Assembly: GCA_049276455.1 (NCBI GenBank)
Contig: JBASWL010000026.1
Location: 1-64,000 of the forward strand
Origin: Georgfuchsia sp049276455
Lineage (GTDB): Bacteria > Pseudomonadota > Gammaproteobacteria > Burkholderiales > Rhodocyclaceae
Reading direction: 5' to 3'
Length of the DNA: 64,000 bases
Positions 51,801-60,448 of the stretch are shown in pieces. A model generated the notes under the pieces. It ran no database searches and was not told the origin of the DNA. It saw nothing but the letters and a program-made list of their open reading frames with translations. How positions within the stretch are numbered: the first letter of the stretch is position 1; each line of letters starts with the position of its first letter. A program made the position numbers and the translations under genes.

Positions 51801-54419
51801 ATGGATATGGGAATTCAGAAGATTGAAGTCGCAAGGGGAATTCAATGGATCGAGATTCCAGAGGTTAGTCTGCGCGTACTGTGCGGATGCCCGGCGGATG
51901 CAGTCAAGCATCTGATCAAGCGCGGACTGATAATGCCCCAGGAGATCGAGGGCGTCGCCTGCGAGACTGGCCCGAATGCCATTCTGTTTTCGGATCTTTC
52001 AATACAGAACGGAGAGTTTGCCAATCTCGCTGAGTTCCCGATTTTGCAGATGCTCTACAAGCAGGGTCTGCTCCTGCCAAATCATCCCAACAATACTGGC
52101 TGCAAGCCTATGCTGATTGGCTCTGCCGAGCAGGTTGAGTCCCAGATGAACTACGTCTATCGAGGAAACTATGGACTAGTGTCGCGCGAGGAGATTATTG
52201 AGGCGGGCATACCCGCAGAGCAGGCTGAGGAGATGATGCGGCTTAAGCTCAAATTCGCATTCGGACGCATCCAGCCAACCCGGAATTTCCTGGACACTCG
52301 CATCGTAGGCGATAGCGTTGTAGAGATTGCAGAGGGGGTAAGCCTTCGCCGGCTTCGAGCCAATCTCTTCGAGTTCAGCTATTGTGGCCAAAAGGTTACG
52401 GTGGACCTTAACCTCCAAGTCGGCGAAACCTATGAATGTGCCTACCAGTTGGATTATCACCGGTTTCATCCACAATATTTCAGCGTCATTCACTCGGGTG
52501 AGGGCGATGGCTGGGACACCAATCGTCCCTGCATGTCGAGCATTATCATTTATCAATGGCGCGTATATCTGATTGATGCCGGGCCGCACCTCGCCAAGAC
52601 CATGGCAGCATTGGGTATCGGCATCGACCAGGTCGACGGGATTTTCCATACACATGCGCACGATGATCATTTTGTCGGGCTTACCACACTGATGGGTGCG
52701 GGCCGCCGCATTCGCTACTACGCAACACCGCTGGTGCGGGTTTCGGTGGCGAAGAAGCTGGCCGCTTTGCTGGGCATAGAGGAAGAAAGTTTCGCCGACT
52801 ACTTCGATGTTCAGGATCTGACATTTGATGCATGGAACGATGTCGAGGGCCTTGAGGTGATGCCGATATTTTCTCCACATCCGGTGGAGACCAACATCTT
52901 CACGTTCCGCGTCCTGTGGGGCGAGGGTTATCGCACCTATGCCCATTTTGCTGACATCGCGTCATTAGACGTCCTTCAAGACATGGTTACCGACCAGCCT
53001 CAGGTGCCAGGACTTGATCGCCGCGCCTTTGAACGAGTCCGCTCTGCCTATCTGCTTCCGGCCAATCTTAAGAAGATTGACATAGGGGGAGGCATGATCC
53101 ACGGTAGTGCAAAGGATTTCCGTGGCGACGCTTCCGATCGATTACTGCTTGCCCATCGAGCCGGCGAACTGACGGCAGAAGAAAAGAAAATCGGTTCCAG
53201 CGCCACTTTCGGTTCCATCGACGTACTGGTGGCCGGGCAAGCACAGGGAATGCGTCACCAAGCCTTCGCCTATCTGGAGGCGCATCTTCCGGGCGTTCCG
53301 CTCCACGAACTTCGGATGTTGCTCAATCACCCCATGATGGAGATAAATCCCGGCGCAACTGTTTTCAAGGAAGGAGAGACGCCCCAAGAGGTGCTTCTGC
53401 TGTTAAGCGGGAAAGTAGAAAAATTCCGCACACGCGATAAGCTATACGCTGGTCTGTCGGCCGGGACCCTGATCGGTATTGAGTCCGTACTTGGCAATCA
53501 GCCCGCTCGACATACCTACCGCGCGTCCTCCTTTGTGCTTGTCATGCGGGTTCCGGTTAACCTCTATTCTGAGGTATTGCGACGCAACGGATTGCTGGAT
53601 CGCATGCGCCAGACCGCCGATCTTCGTGAATTTCTGGAGAACACCAGCCTTTTCAACGAAGGGCTTCCGGTTGCCTTTCTTGGGCGCATCGTCGACGGTG
53701 CGACGGAACGACATTTCCAGCAAGGTGAGCCCATCGTCGGCCAGGATATTCAGGCTCTCAATGTTATCCGCTCCGGCCTCGTCGAGCGCTCAACGGGTAG
53801 CAAAGTCCTGGATGTCTTGAAAGAGCGCGAATTCTTCGGTGAGGAAGGCGCAATCTTCAAAGTTCCCTACCTGTCTCATCTGCGTGCGCTGGAAGAAACA
53901 GTGGTGGTTCAGATTCCTGGCGAGCTTCTGAAGAACGTACCGCTCCTGCGTTGGAAGCTTTTCGAAAAGTATCAGCAACGGATAATAAGGGTCATCCATG
54001 GCGGGGATCAGATGGAAACCTTCATTTGGAGTGATGCTTTTTCCATCCATATGGCTCAAATGGACAGCCACCATAAGCGGTTGTTCGAAAACGCCAATGC
54101 AATCATAGAGCAACTGAATACGGACGCCGACCGCGAGTCCCTGGTTGATGCGTTCGACGCGCTTGTGGATTACACGCATTATCACTTCTCTGCCGAAGAG
54201 AAGTTGATGGCCCTCTACGACTATCCCGGTGCCGAGGACCATTTCAAGAAACATGTCAAACTGACCCTTCAGGTGACCGAATTTCGGCAGGAGGTGTTTG
54301 ATGGCAAAGTTCCGGACAAGGCGAGATTCCTGTACTTCTTCGAATCCTGGATGGTGCGCCATATCCTGGATGAAGATCGAAAGTATGGCGCATTCCTCAA
54401 CACCAGGGGCGTGTACTGA
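51801..54419 (+). CDS. Multidomain sensor: metallo-beta-lactamase fold, two cNMP-binding folds, hemerythrin
   Basis: The 872-residue protein starts with about 220 residues I cannot assign. An MBL-fold follows with FHTHAHDDHFVGL (near residue 284) and later HFADIASLD. Two cyclic-nucleotide-type beta-rolls occupy about 500-605 (MEINPGATVFKEGETPQEVLLLLSGKVE) and 610-715 (RHFQQGEPIVGQDIQALNVIRSGLVER). The C-terminus (about 738-868) is a bacteriohemerythrin with all ligand motifs: HMAQMDSHH, HFSAEEKLM, HFKKH and HILDEDRKY. It is soluble. A diiron O2 or NO sensor acting on the MBL-like module is plausible. The ATG has no clear ribosome-binding site; an ATG two codons inside is equally possible. Confidence 0.85.
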   Translation: MDMGIQKIEVARGIQWIEIPEVSLRVLCGCPADAVKHLIKRGLIMPQEIEGVACETGPNAILFSDLSIQNGEFANLAEFPILQMLYKQGLLLPNHPNNTGCKPMLIGSAEQVESQMNYVYRGNYGLVSREEIIEAGIPAEQAEEMMRLKLKFAFGRIQPTRNFLDTRIVGDSVVEIAEGVSLRRLRANLFEFSYCGQKVTVDLNLQVGETYECAYQLDYHRFHPQYFSVIHSGEGDGWDTNRPCMSSIIIYQWRVYLIDAGPHLAKTMAALGIGIDQVDGIFHTHAHDDHFVGLTTLMGAGRRIRYYATPLVRVSVAKKLAALLGIEEESFADYFDVQDLTFDAWNDVEGLEVMPIFSPHPVETNIFTFRVLWGEGYRTYAHFADIASLDVLQDMVTDQPQVPGLDRRAFERVRSAYLLPANLKKIDIGGGMIHGSAKDFRGDASDRLLLAHRAGELTAEEKKIGSSATFGSIDVLVAGQAQGMRHQAFAYLEAHLPGVPLHELRMLLNHPMMEINPGATVFKEGETPQEVLLLLSGKVEKFRTRDKLYAGLSAGTLIGIESVLGNQPARHTYRASSFVLVMRVPVNLYSEVLRRNGLLDRMRQTADLREFLENTSLFNEGLPVAFLGRIVDGATERHFQQGEPIVGQDIQALNVIRSGLVERSTGSKVLDVLKEREFFGEEGAIFKVPYLSHLRALEETVVVQIPGELLKNVPLLRWKLFEKYQQRIIRVIHGGDQMETFIWSDAFSIHMAQMDSHHKRLFENANAIIEQLNTDADRESLVDAFDALVDYTHYHFSAEEKLMALYDYPGAEDHFKKHVKLTLQVTEFRQEVFDGKVPDKARFLYFFESWMVRHILDEDRKYGAFLNTRGVY

Positions 54420-54582
54420 GTCCCCACTAGCATTGGCTGATTCCTGCACCAAGGGCGCAATACAATTCTTGCCATTGGTGTATCCGGGTTCGCCTGGCAG
54501 TCGTGCTGAAGCAAATCAAAATTCACAAGGCGGAAGCAAGCCGGGGGAAACCGATGCGCTAAGGTATTAACACGATCTTGAT

Positions 54583-55185
54583 TTATTCGACTTTCGGGCG
54601 CAAAGCCGACTTGGGACGGAAGGCCTTGACCACCGTTTCGTCGGTCTCGATGTAAGGTCCGCCGATGATGTCGATGCAGTAGGGTACGGCGGCGAAAATG
54701 CCGGGCACGACTTGCTTGCCTTCGGCATCCTTGACGCCTTCCAGCGTTTCCCTGATCGACTTGGGTTGCCCCGGCAGATTGAGAATCAGCGTTTGGCCGT
54801 GCGCATGATGCCGGATCACCGCCGTCTGTCGTGACAGGATGGCGGTCGGTACGAAGTGCAGCGATATCTGCCGCATCTGTTCGCCGAAACCCGGCATGAC
54901 CTTGTGTCCCACGGCCAGCGTCGCCTCGGGTGTCACGTCGCGTAGCGAGGGGCCGGTGCCGCCGGTAGTGAGAACAAGATGGCAGCCCGCGCAGTCGCAG
55001 AGCTCGATCAGTGTTTGTTCGATCACGGCCTGCTCGTCCGCTATCAGTCGTGACTCAATGCGCCACGGCGAGCGCACCGTGACAATCAGCCATTCCTCCA
55101 GTGCGGGGATACCTTTGTCTTCATAGACGCCGCCCGAAGCGCGGTCGGAGATGGAGACCAGACCGATGATCAGTTCTTCACTCAT
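54583..55185 (-). CDS. mog: Molybdopterin adenylyltransferase
   Basis: Mog activates molybdopterin by adenylylation before MoeA inserts molybdate. The 200-residue protein begins EELIIGLVSISDRASGGVYEDKGIPALEEWL and contains LVLTTGGTGPSLRDVTPEATLAV and ILNLPGQPKSIRETL, all MogA-type blocks. The start at 55185 is the ATG before SEELIIG; a longer reading has no ribosome-binding site. It is distant from the moeA-moaDE operon and close to darP. Confidence 0.94.
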   Translation of the reverse strand: MSEELIIGLVSISDRASGGVYEDKGIPALEEWLIVTVRSPWRIESRLIADEQAVIEQTLIELCDCAGCHLVLTTGGTGPSLRDVTPEATLAVGHKVMPGFGEQMRQISLHFVPTAILSRQTAVIRHHAHGQTLILNLPGQPKSIRETLEGVKDAEGKQVVPGIFAAVPYCIDIIGGPYIETDETVVKAFRPKSALRPKVE

Positions 55186-55266
55186 GAAAAATCTTCGCCA
55201 CAGAATATGCGGGGGAAAGCAAATCAAGGCTCAATGCGGGCAAGAGCAAAGCGGTTGAACACACTT

Positions 55267-55848
55267 TCACGCCTGATTGTCCTCAGATTCCTCCGCCCCA
55301 GCGGTATTTTCTTCGGTCAGATCCTCTGCGTCCTGGTTTTGAAGTTCCCTTAACAATCGGAAAAGTTCGCGATAAGCGCGCGGCGGTTTGTTGAGTTGCT
55401 GTTCCTTCAGTGCATTGCGCCGCAACTGGCGCAGATGCTGGATATCAGCACCTGGATGCTGTCGCGCCAGATCACCGAGCACCTCCTCGTTTTCCATCAA
55501 CTGCGCGCGCAGCCGTTCGAGCCGGTGCTGTGCTGCCTTGGCAACATCAGAAACCCCTTTGACTTCATCGAGCGCGGCCTTGATGGGTTCTACGTCAACG
55601 TCGCGCATCAGCTTGCCGATGTATTGCCGTTGCCGTTTCTTCGCACCATTCTGGGTGATGCGCTGAGCATCACGCAAGGCGGCCCGCAGATTATCCGGCA
55701 GGTCGATTTTGCTTAGCTGTGCAGAAGAAAGCATCACCAGTTCGGCGCCCATGTCTTGCAAAGCGATCATGTCACGCTTGATCTGTGATTTGCTGGGGCG
55801 ATCGAACTCAGGCGATTCGTCGTAGTCGTAGGTTGGTTTGATGTCCAC
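55267..55848 (-). CDS. darP: Ribosome biogenesis factor DarP (YjgA)
   Basis: DarP assists late 50S subunit assembly. The 193-residue, helical, charged protein has SKSQIKRDMIALQDMGAELVML, ALRDAQRITQNGAKKRQRQYIGKLMRDVDVEPIKAAL, and a Gln/Arg-rich third helix, all typical of DUF615. The GTG start sits seven bases after a consensus TATAAT on the minus strand, so the transcript may be leaderless. It faces pmbA across 38 bases, a classic arrangement. Confidence 0.95.
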   Translation of the reverse strand: MDIKPTYDYDESPEFDRPSKSQIKRDMIALQDMGAELVMLSSAQLSKIDLPDNLRAALRDAQRITQNGAKKRQRQYIGKLMRDVDVEPIKAALDEVKGVSDVAKAAQHRLERLRAQLMENEEVLGDLARQHPGADIQHLRQLRRNALKEQQLNKPPRAYRELFRLLRELQNQDAEDLTEENTAGAEESEDNQA

Positions 55849-55886
55849 GGGTATGATTATATCTTTCGCTTAATCTCAAACATTTC

Positions 55887-57227
55887 ATGTCAGGCAACGA
55901 TTTCAGTTATACCCCCGAAAGATTGCGCGAATCGGCGCGTGACGTATTGCAATATGCCGCGAACTCCATCGCGACCGCCTGCGAGGTCGATGTGTCGGAG
56001 GGCCTGGGCCAGTCCGTCACGGTGCGCAGACAAGCTGTCGATACCATCGAGTACAACCGCGACAAGGGCGTCGGTGTCACGGTCTATGTCGGCCAGCGGC
56101 GCGGCCATGCCAGCACATCGGATTTTTCCTCCGCCGCCTTGCGCGCTGCTGTCGATGCGGCCCTCTCCATTGCCCGCTTTACCGCGGAAGACCCCTGCGC
56201 CGGTTTGCCCGATGAAGTGCTGCTGGCGAAGCGGATTCCCGACCTCGATCTGTATCACCCCTGGCACTTGCCGGTCGAGGAGGCCATCGACATCGCGCGC
56301 CGCTGCGAGCAGGCTGCCTTTGATGTCAGCCCGCTGGTGAAGAATTCCGAAGGAGCGACGGTTTCGGTGCAGCACTCGCACTTCGTCTCCGCCAACAGCC
56401 TCGGCTTCATGGGCGGCTATCCCTCGTCGCAGCACTACGTCGCCTGCGCAGTCATCGCCGGCAAGGGCAGCGACATGCAGCGCGACGACTGGTATTCCGC
56501 GCATCGCTGCGCTGGCGATCTGGCGGCGCCGGAAGCGATTGGCGACTATGCCGCGCGCCGCGCGCTGGCGCGGCTCAAGGCGCGCAAGATCAAGACGCGC
56601 CATGTGCCGGTGTTGTTCGATGCGCCGCTGGCACCGACCCTGATCGGCAATTTCGTCTATGCGGTGAGCGGCGGCTCGCTGTATCGCAAATCGTCATTCC
56701 TGCAGGACAGTCTCGGCAAGCAAATCTTTCCCGATTTTATGCAGATCGACGAACTGCCGCACCTGAAAGGCGCGCTCGGCTCCAGCCCCTTCGATGACGA
56801 TGGCGTGGCAACGCACGACCGTCACGTAGTGAAAGACGGCGTGCTGCAAGGCTATTTTCTCTCCACCTACTCCGCGCGCAAGCTGGGCATGACCACCACC
56901 GGCAATGCCGGCGGCAGCCACAACCTGATCGTCAAACCGGGACGGCATGATTTCAAAGGCCTGCTCAAGCAGATGGGCACGGGGCTCTTGGTGACCGAGT
57001 TGCTCGGCCAGGGCGTTAACTACGTGACCGGCGACTACTCGCGCGGCGCGGCCGGCTACTGGGTGGAGAAAGGCGAAATTGCCTACCCGGTGCATGAGAT
57101 CACCATCGCCGGCAACCTGAAAGACATGCTGCGCGGCATCTCGGCGGTTGGCAACGACGTGCTGGCGCGCGGCTCGAAGCAGGTCGGATCGATATTGATC
57201 GACCACATGACCGTGGCCGGGAGTTGA
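55887..57227 (+). CDS. pmbA: TldD/PmbA-family metalloprotease subunit PmbA (TldE)
   Basis: PmbA partners TldD in a protease that processes small peptides such as microcins and helps in stress or antitoxin turnover. The 446-residue protein shows QSVTVRRQAVDTIEYNRDKGVGVTVYVGQRRGHASTSDFS and GNAGGSHNLIVKPG, the domain signature. PmbA lacks the catalytic HExxxH found in TldD, and none is seen here. TldD itself is not in the window. The MHS-type transporter gene starts four bases downstream. Confidence 0.95.
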   Translation: MSGNDFSYTPERLRESARDVLQYAANSIATACEVDVSEGLGQSVTVRRQAVDTIEYNRDKGVGVTVYVGQRRGHASTSDFSSAALRAAVDAALSIARFTAEDPCAGLPDEVLLAKRIPDLDLYHPWHLPVEEAIDIARRCEQAAFDVSPLVKNSEGATVSVQHSHFVSANSLGFMGGYPSSQHYVACAVIAGKGSDMQRDDWYSAHRCAGDLAAPEAIGDYAARRALARLKARKIKTRHVPVLFDAPLAPTLIGNFVYAVSGGSLYRKSSFLQDSLGKQIFPDFMQIDELPHLKGALGSSPFDDDGVATHDRHVVKDGVLQGYFLSTYSARKLGMTTTGNAGGSHNLIVKPGRHDFKGLLKQMGTGLLVTELLGQGVNYVTGDYSRGAAGYWVEKGEIAYPVHEITIAGNLKDMLRGISAVGNDVLARGSKQVGSILIDHMTVAGS

Positions 57228-57231
57228 CCAG

Positions 57232-58509
57232 GTGGCGAATCCGGTTAGACGAATATTGTTGGCAAGCCTGATTGGCAGCGCGATCGAGTTCTTCGATTTC
57301 TATACCTATGCCAATGCCGCGGTGCTGGTTTTCCCGATGCTGTTTTTCCCTGCGTCGGATCCAGCCGCGGCGATGATGCAATCCCTGGCGACCTTTGCCA
57401 TCGCTTTCTTTGCACGTCCCGTCGGTTCCGCCCTGTTCGGCCATTTTGGCGATCGCATCGGCCGCAAGGCGACGCTGGTCGCGGCATTGCTGACCATGGG
57501 CATCTCCACCGTCGTCATCGGCCTGTTGCCGACTTATGCCTCCATTGGCGCCGCCGCTCCCCTGCTCCTGGCGTTGTGCCGCTTCGGCCAGGGCCTCGGC
57601 CTTGGCGGCGAATGGGGCGGAGCGGTGCTGCTCGCCGTCGAAAACGCTCCGCCGGGGAAACGGGCGTGGTTCGGCATGTTCCCCCAATTGGGCGCCCCTA
57701 TCGGCTTCCTGCTTTCCGGCGGCATTTTTCTGCTGCTGAGCGAGTTCCTGTCAAACGAGCAATTCCTGAGTTTTGGCTGGCGCATTCCCTTTCTGGCCAG
57801 CGCGGTACTGGTGATCGTGGGGCTTTATGTGCGGCTGAAACTCACCGAAACTCCCGCGTTCCAGCAGGCGCTGGAAAGCAACAAGCGCGTCAAGGTGCCG
57901 ATCCTGTCGGTATTCCTTGATTATTTCCGGATACTGATCCTGGGAACACTGCTGGCAACATCCACTTTCGTCCTGTTCTATCTGGTGACGGTTTTCTCGC
58001 AGAGCTGGGCGACTACGGCGCTGAAGATCCTGCGGACGGATTTCCTGCTGGCCCAATTGTTTTCCGTGCTGCTCTTCGGCCTGACGATTCCGCTCTCGGC
58101 CATGCTGGCAGACAGGTACGGCGGCCGGCCCCTGCTGATGATGGTTTCTGCCGCAATAGCCTTGTTCGGATTTCTGTTCGCGCCCATGTTTGGTTCCGGA
58201 GACATCGGCATGATCACGGCATTCCTGTCGCTCGGCATGGGCCTGATGGGCATGACCTATGGCCCGCTTGGCACCGTCCTGTCCGAACTGTTCCCCACCG
58301 AGGTACGCTATACGGGGACATCACTGACATTCAACCTGGCCGGCATATTGGGAGCATCGCTCGCGCCCTATGTCGCCATGTGGCTGGCAAAAAATTATGC
58401 GCTGGGTTATGTCGGCTACTACCTGTCCGTTGCTGCGATATTGTCGCTCATGGCGCTTTTGCTGGTTGGCAGGGAAAGGAACGGACAACTGGCTTTGGTG
58501 AGCAGTTAG
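57232..58509 (+). CDS. MFS transporter, metabolite/H+ symporter (MHS) family
   Basis: The 425-residue carrier has twelve helices and the MHS family markers SLIGSAIEFFDFYTYANAAVLVFP (helix 1) and ARPVGSALFGHFGDRIGRKATLV (loop 2-3), then GQGLGLGGEWGGAVLL. ShiA, ProP and KgtP are relatives, moving shikimate, proline/betaine or oxoglutarate with protons. I cannot choose among substrates. The start is GTG just four bases after the pmbA stop, so it may be translated by reinitiation. Confidence 0.9.
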   Translation: MANPVRRILLASLIGSAIEFFDFYTYANAAVLVFPMLFFPASDPAAAMMQSLATFAIAFFARPVGSALFGHFGDRIGRKATLVAALLTMGISTVVIGLLPTYASIGAAAPLLLALCRFGQGLGLGGEWGGAVLLAVENAPPGKRAWFGMFPQLGAPIGFLLSGGIFLLLSEFLSNEQFLSFGWRIPFLASAVLVIVGLYVRLKLTETPAFQQALESNKRVKVPILSVFLDYFRILILGTLLATSTFVLFYLVTVFSQSWATTALKILRTDFLLAQLFSVLLFGLTIPLSAMLADRYGGRPLLMMVSAAIALFGFLFAPMFGSGDIGMITAFLSLGMGLMGMTYGPLGTVLSELFPTEVRYTGTSLTFNLAGILGASLAPYVAMWLAKNYALGYVGYYLSVAAILSLMALLLVGRERNGQLALVSS

Positions 58510-58545
58510 GCGGAGAACTGGGCGGCAGGGCTGCCAGGGGCCGCA

Positions 58546-58554
58546 TGGTAAACT
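58546..58554 (+). promoter_or_regulatory. Possible extended -10 promoter of glyA
   Basis: TGGTAAACT offers a TG-extended -10 element. A transcript from here would carry a leader of about 90 bases including the hairpin at 58584-58639. No good -35 is visible. Confidence 0.35.
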
Positions 58555-58583
58555 CCCCGGCTCTTTTTTCAGCCGCCCACCAC

Positions 58584-58639
58584 CTTTCAGTTTCGGCATA
58601 ACCCGCTGCGCGGGTTATGCCTTCACTGAAATATTTTTT
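58584..58639 (+). terminator. Terminator-like hairpin in the glyA leader
   Basis: A perfect 12-base-pair stem GGCATAACCCGC with loop TGC is extended outward by TTTCAGT/ACTGAAA across a 3x3 internal loop, then ATATTTTTTC. The U-run ends about 12 bases before the glyA ATG. It could end the upstream pmbA-MFS transcript or act as an attenuator of glyA. Confidence 0.75.
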
Positions 58640-58650
58640 CTGGAGCAACA

Positions 58651-59895
58651 ATGTTTTCCAAGCAAAATTCCCTTGCCATTGCCGATGCGGAAATCTGGTC
58701 CGCGATTCGAGCCGAAAACCGCCGCCAGGAAGATCACATCGAGCTGATCGCATCGGAGAACTATGTGTCCTGTGCCGTGCTTGAAGCCCAGGGGTCGCAG
58801 CTCACCAACAAATATGCCGAGGGCTACCCGGGCAAGCGCTACTACGGCGGCTGCGAATATGTCGACGTGGTCGAGCAACTGGCCATCGACCGGCTGAAAA
58901 AACTGTTCGGCGCCGATTGCGCGAACGTCCAGGCCAACTCCGGTTCGCAGGCCAACCAGGCCGTGCTGATGGCCTTTGCCAAGCCGGGCGATACCATCAT
59001 GGGCATGAGCCTCGCCGAAGGCGGCCACCTCACGCATGGCATGGCACTCAACATGTCAGGCAAGTGGTTCAACGTCGTCGCCTACGGCCTCAACGCCAGG
59101 GAAGAAATCGACTACGACAAAATGGAAGCGCTGGCGCGCGAGCACAAGCCGAAAATCATCATTGCCGGTGCATCGGCCTATGCGCTACGCATCGACTTTC
59201 ATCGATTTGCGAAGGTGGCGAAGGAAGTTGGTGCAATTTTCTGGGTAGACATGGCGCACTATGCCGGCCTCATCGCCGCGGGTTTCTACCCGAACCCGGT
59301 GCCGCATGCCGATGTCGTCACCTCCACCACGCACAAGACCCTGCGTGGTCCGCGCGGCGGCGTCATATTGATGAAAGCCGAGCACGAGAAAGCCATCAAC
59401 TCCGCCGTCTTCCCCGGCCTGCAGGGTGGCCCGCTGATGCATGTGATCGCGGCCAAGGCGGTTGCCTTCAAGGAGGCGCTGACACCGGAATTCAAGGCTT
59501 ATCAGGAACAAGTCGTCGAAAATGCGATTGTGATGGCCAAGGCGCTGACCGGTCGCGGCCTGCGCATCGTCTCCGGCCGTACCGAGTCGCATGTGTTCCT
59601 GGTTGATCTGCGCGCCAAGAAAATCACCGGCAAGGAAGCCGAGGCGGCATTGGGCCGAGCCCACATTACGGTCAACAAGAACGCGATTCCGAACGATCCT
59701 GAAAAACCCTTCGTTACCTCGGGCATCCGTATCGGTTCACCCGCCATGACCACGCGCGGCTTCACCGAGATCGAGGCCGAACAGGTAGCCAACCTGATCG
59801 CCGACGTGCTCGATGCGCCGAATGACGAGCAGGTGCTTGCCGCCGTGCGCGAAAAGGCAGCTGCACTGTGCAAGAAGTTCCCTGTTTACGGATAG
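58651..59895 (+). CDS. glyA: Serine hydroxymethyltransferase
   Basis: GlyA interconverts serine and glycine, supplying one-carbon units as methylene-tetrahydrofolate. The 414-residue protein has IELIASENYVSCAVLEAQGSQLTNKYAEGYPGKRYYGGCEYVD and the PLP-lysine block VDMAHYAGLIAAGFYPNPVPHADVVTSTTHKTLRGPRGG. Length is normal. TGGAG precedes the ATG immediately after the leader hairpin. The glyA-nrdR-ribD order that follows is conserved in proteobacteria. Confidence 0.97.
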   Translation: MFSKQNSLAIADAEIWSAIRAENRRQEDHIELIASENYVSCAVLEAQGSQLTNKYAEGYPGKRYYGGCEYVDVVEQLAIDRLKKLFGADCANVQANSGSQANQAVLMAFAKPGDTIMGMSLAEGGHLTHGMALNMSGKWFNVVAYGLNAREEIDYDKMEALAREHKPKIIIAGASAYALRIDFHRFAKVAKEVGAIFWVDMAHYAGLIAAGFYPNPVPHADVVTSTTHKTLRGPRGGVILMKAEHEKAINSAVFPGLQGGPLMHVIAAKAVAFKEALTPEFKAYQEQVVENAIVMAKALTGRGLRIVSGRTESHVFLVDLRAKKITGKEAEAALGRAHITVNKNAIPNDPEKPFVTSGIRIGSPAMTTRGFTEIEAEQVANLIADVLDAPNDEQVLAAVREKAAALCKKFPVYG

Positions 59896-59956
59896 TGAGG
59901 AGTAAGGAGCCAGACCGGGGAGTTTTTCTCCTCACTCCTCACTCTTCACTCCTCAC
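59896..59956. repeat. Heptamer tandem repeat and hairpin between glyA and nrdR
   Basis: Four tandem copies of CTCCTCA (the third is CTCTTCA) run from 59928 to 59955. Upstream, GTGAGGAGTAAGGAG just after the glyA stop is nearly complementary, so the region can fold into a long hairpin. Such 7-base repeats occur between genes in various proteobacteria. Confidence 0.75.
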
Positions 59957-59961
59957 CACAA

Positions 59962-60426
59962 ATGAAATGCCCTTACTGTAGCGACACAAACACCCAAGTA
60001 GTCGACACGCGCGAAAACGATGATGGCGATACTGTGCGCCGCCGCCGCCGTTGCGCCGTCTGCGACAAGCGCTTTACCACCTATGAGCGCGTCGAACTGC
60101 AATTGCCGCACCTCGTCAAGAAAGATGGCAGCCGTGTCGAATATGATCGCGAGAAATTGCTCGCCAGCATGATGCTGGCCCTGCGCAAGCGCCCTGTGGC
60201 GACTGTGAACGTGGAGGCTGCCATTGATCGCATCGAGGAAAAACTGGTGATACTGGGCGAGCGCGAGGTCGCCACGGGTCGAATCGGCGAACTGGTGATG
60301 CGCGAACTGAAGAAGCTCGACAAGATTGCCTATATCCGTTTTGCTTCCGTATATCGCAACTTCGAGGACGTGGAAGAATTTTCCAATGCGATTCGCGAAG
60401 TAAAAAAGCCACGAACTTCGCGTTAA
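59962..60426 (+). CDS. nrdR: Transcriptional repressor NrdR
   Basis: NrdR represses ribonucleotide reductase genes in response to ATP and dATP. The 154-residue protein has a zinc ribbon (CPYCSDTNTQVVDTR and RRRRRCAVCDKRFTTYERVE) and an ATP-cone from about residue 45 (LVKKDGSRVEYDREKLLASMMLALRKRP). It is directly followed by ribD after a 22-base gap. The repeat-rich spacer upstream leaves the translation signal weak. Confidence 0.97.
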   Translation: MKCPYCSDTNTQVVDTRENDDGDTVRRRRRCAVCDKRFTTYERVELQLPHLVKKDGSRVEYDREKLLASMMLALRKRPVATVNVEAAIDRIEEKLVILGEREVATGRIGELVMRELKKLDKIAYIRFASVYRNFEDVEEFSNAIREVKKPRTSR

Positions 60427-60448
60427 GCGTCCATTAAACTATGGGCTG

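Noticed and set aside
54420..54582. Possible tRNA or small RNA after the hemerythrin gene
   Set aside because: A GGGTTCGCC segment recalls a T-loop, but no acceptor or anticodon stem can be drawn.
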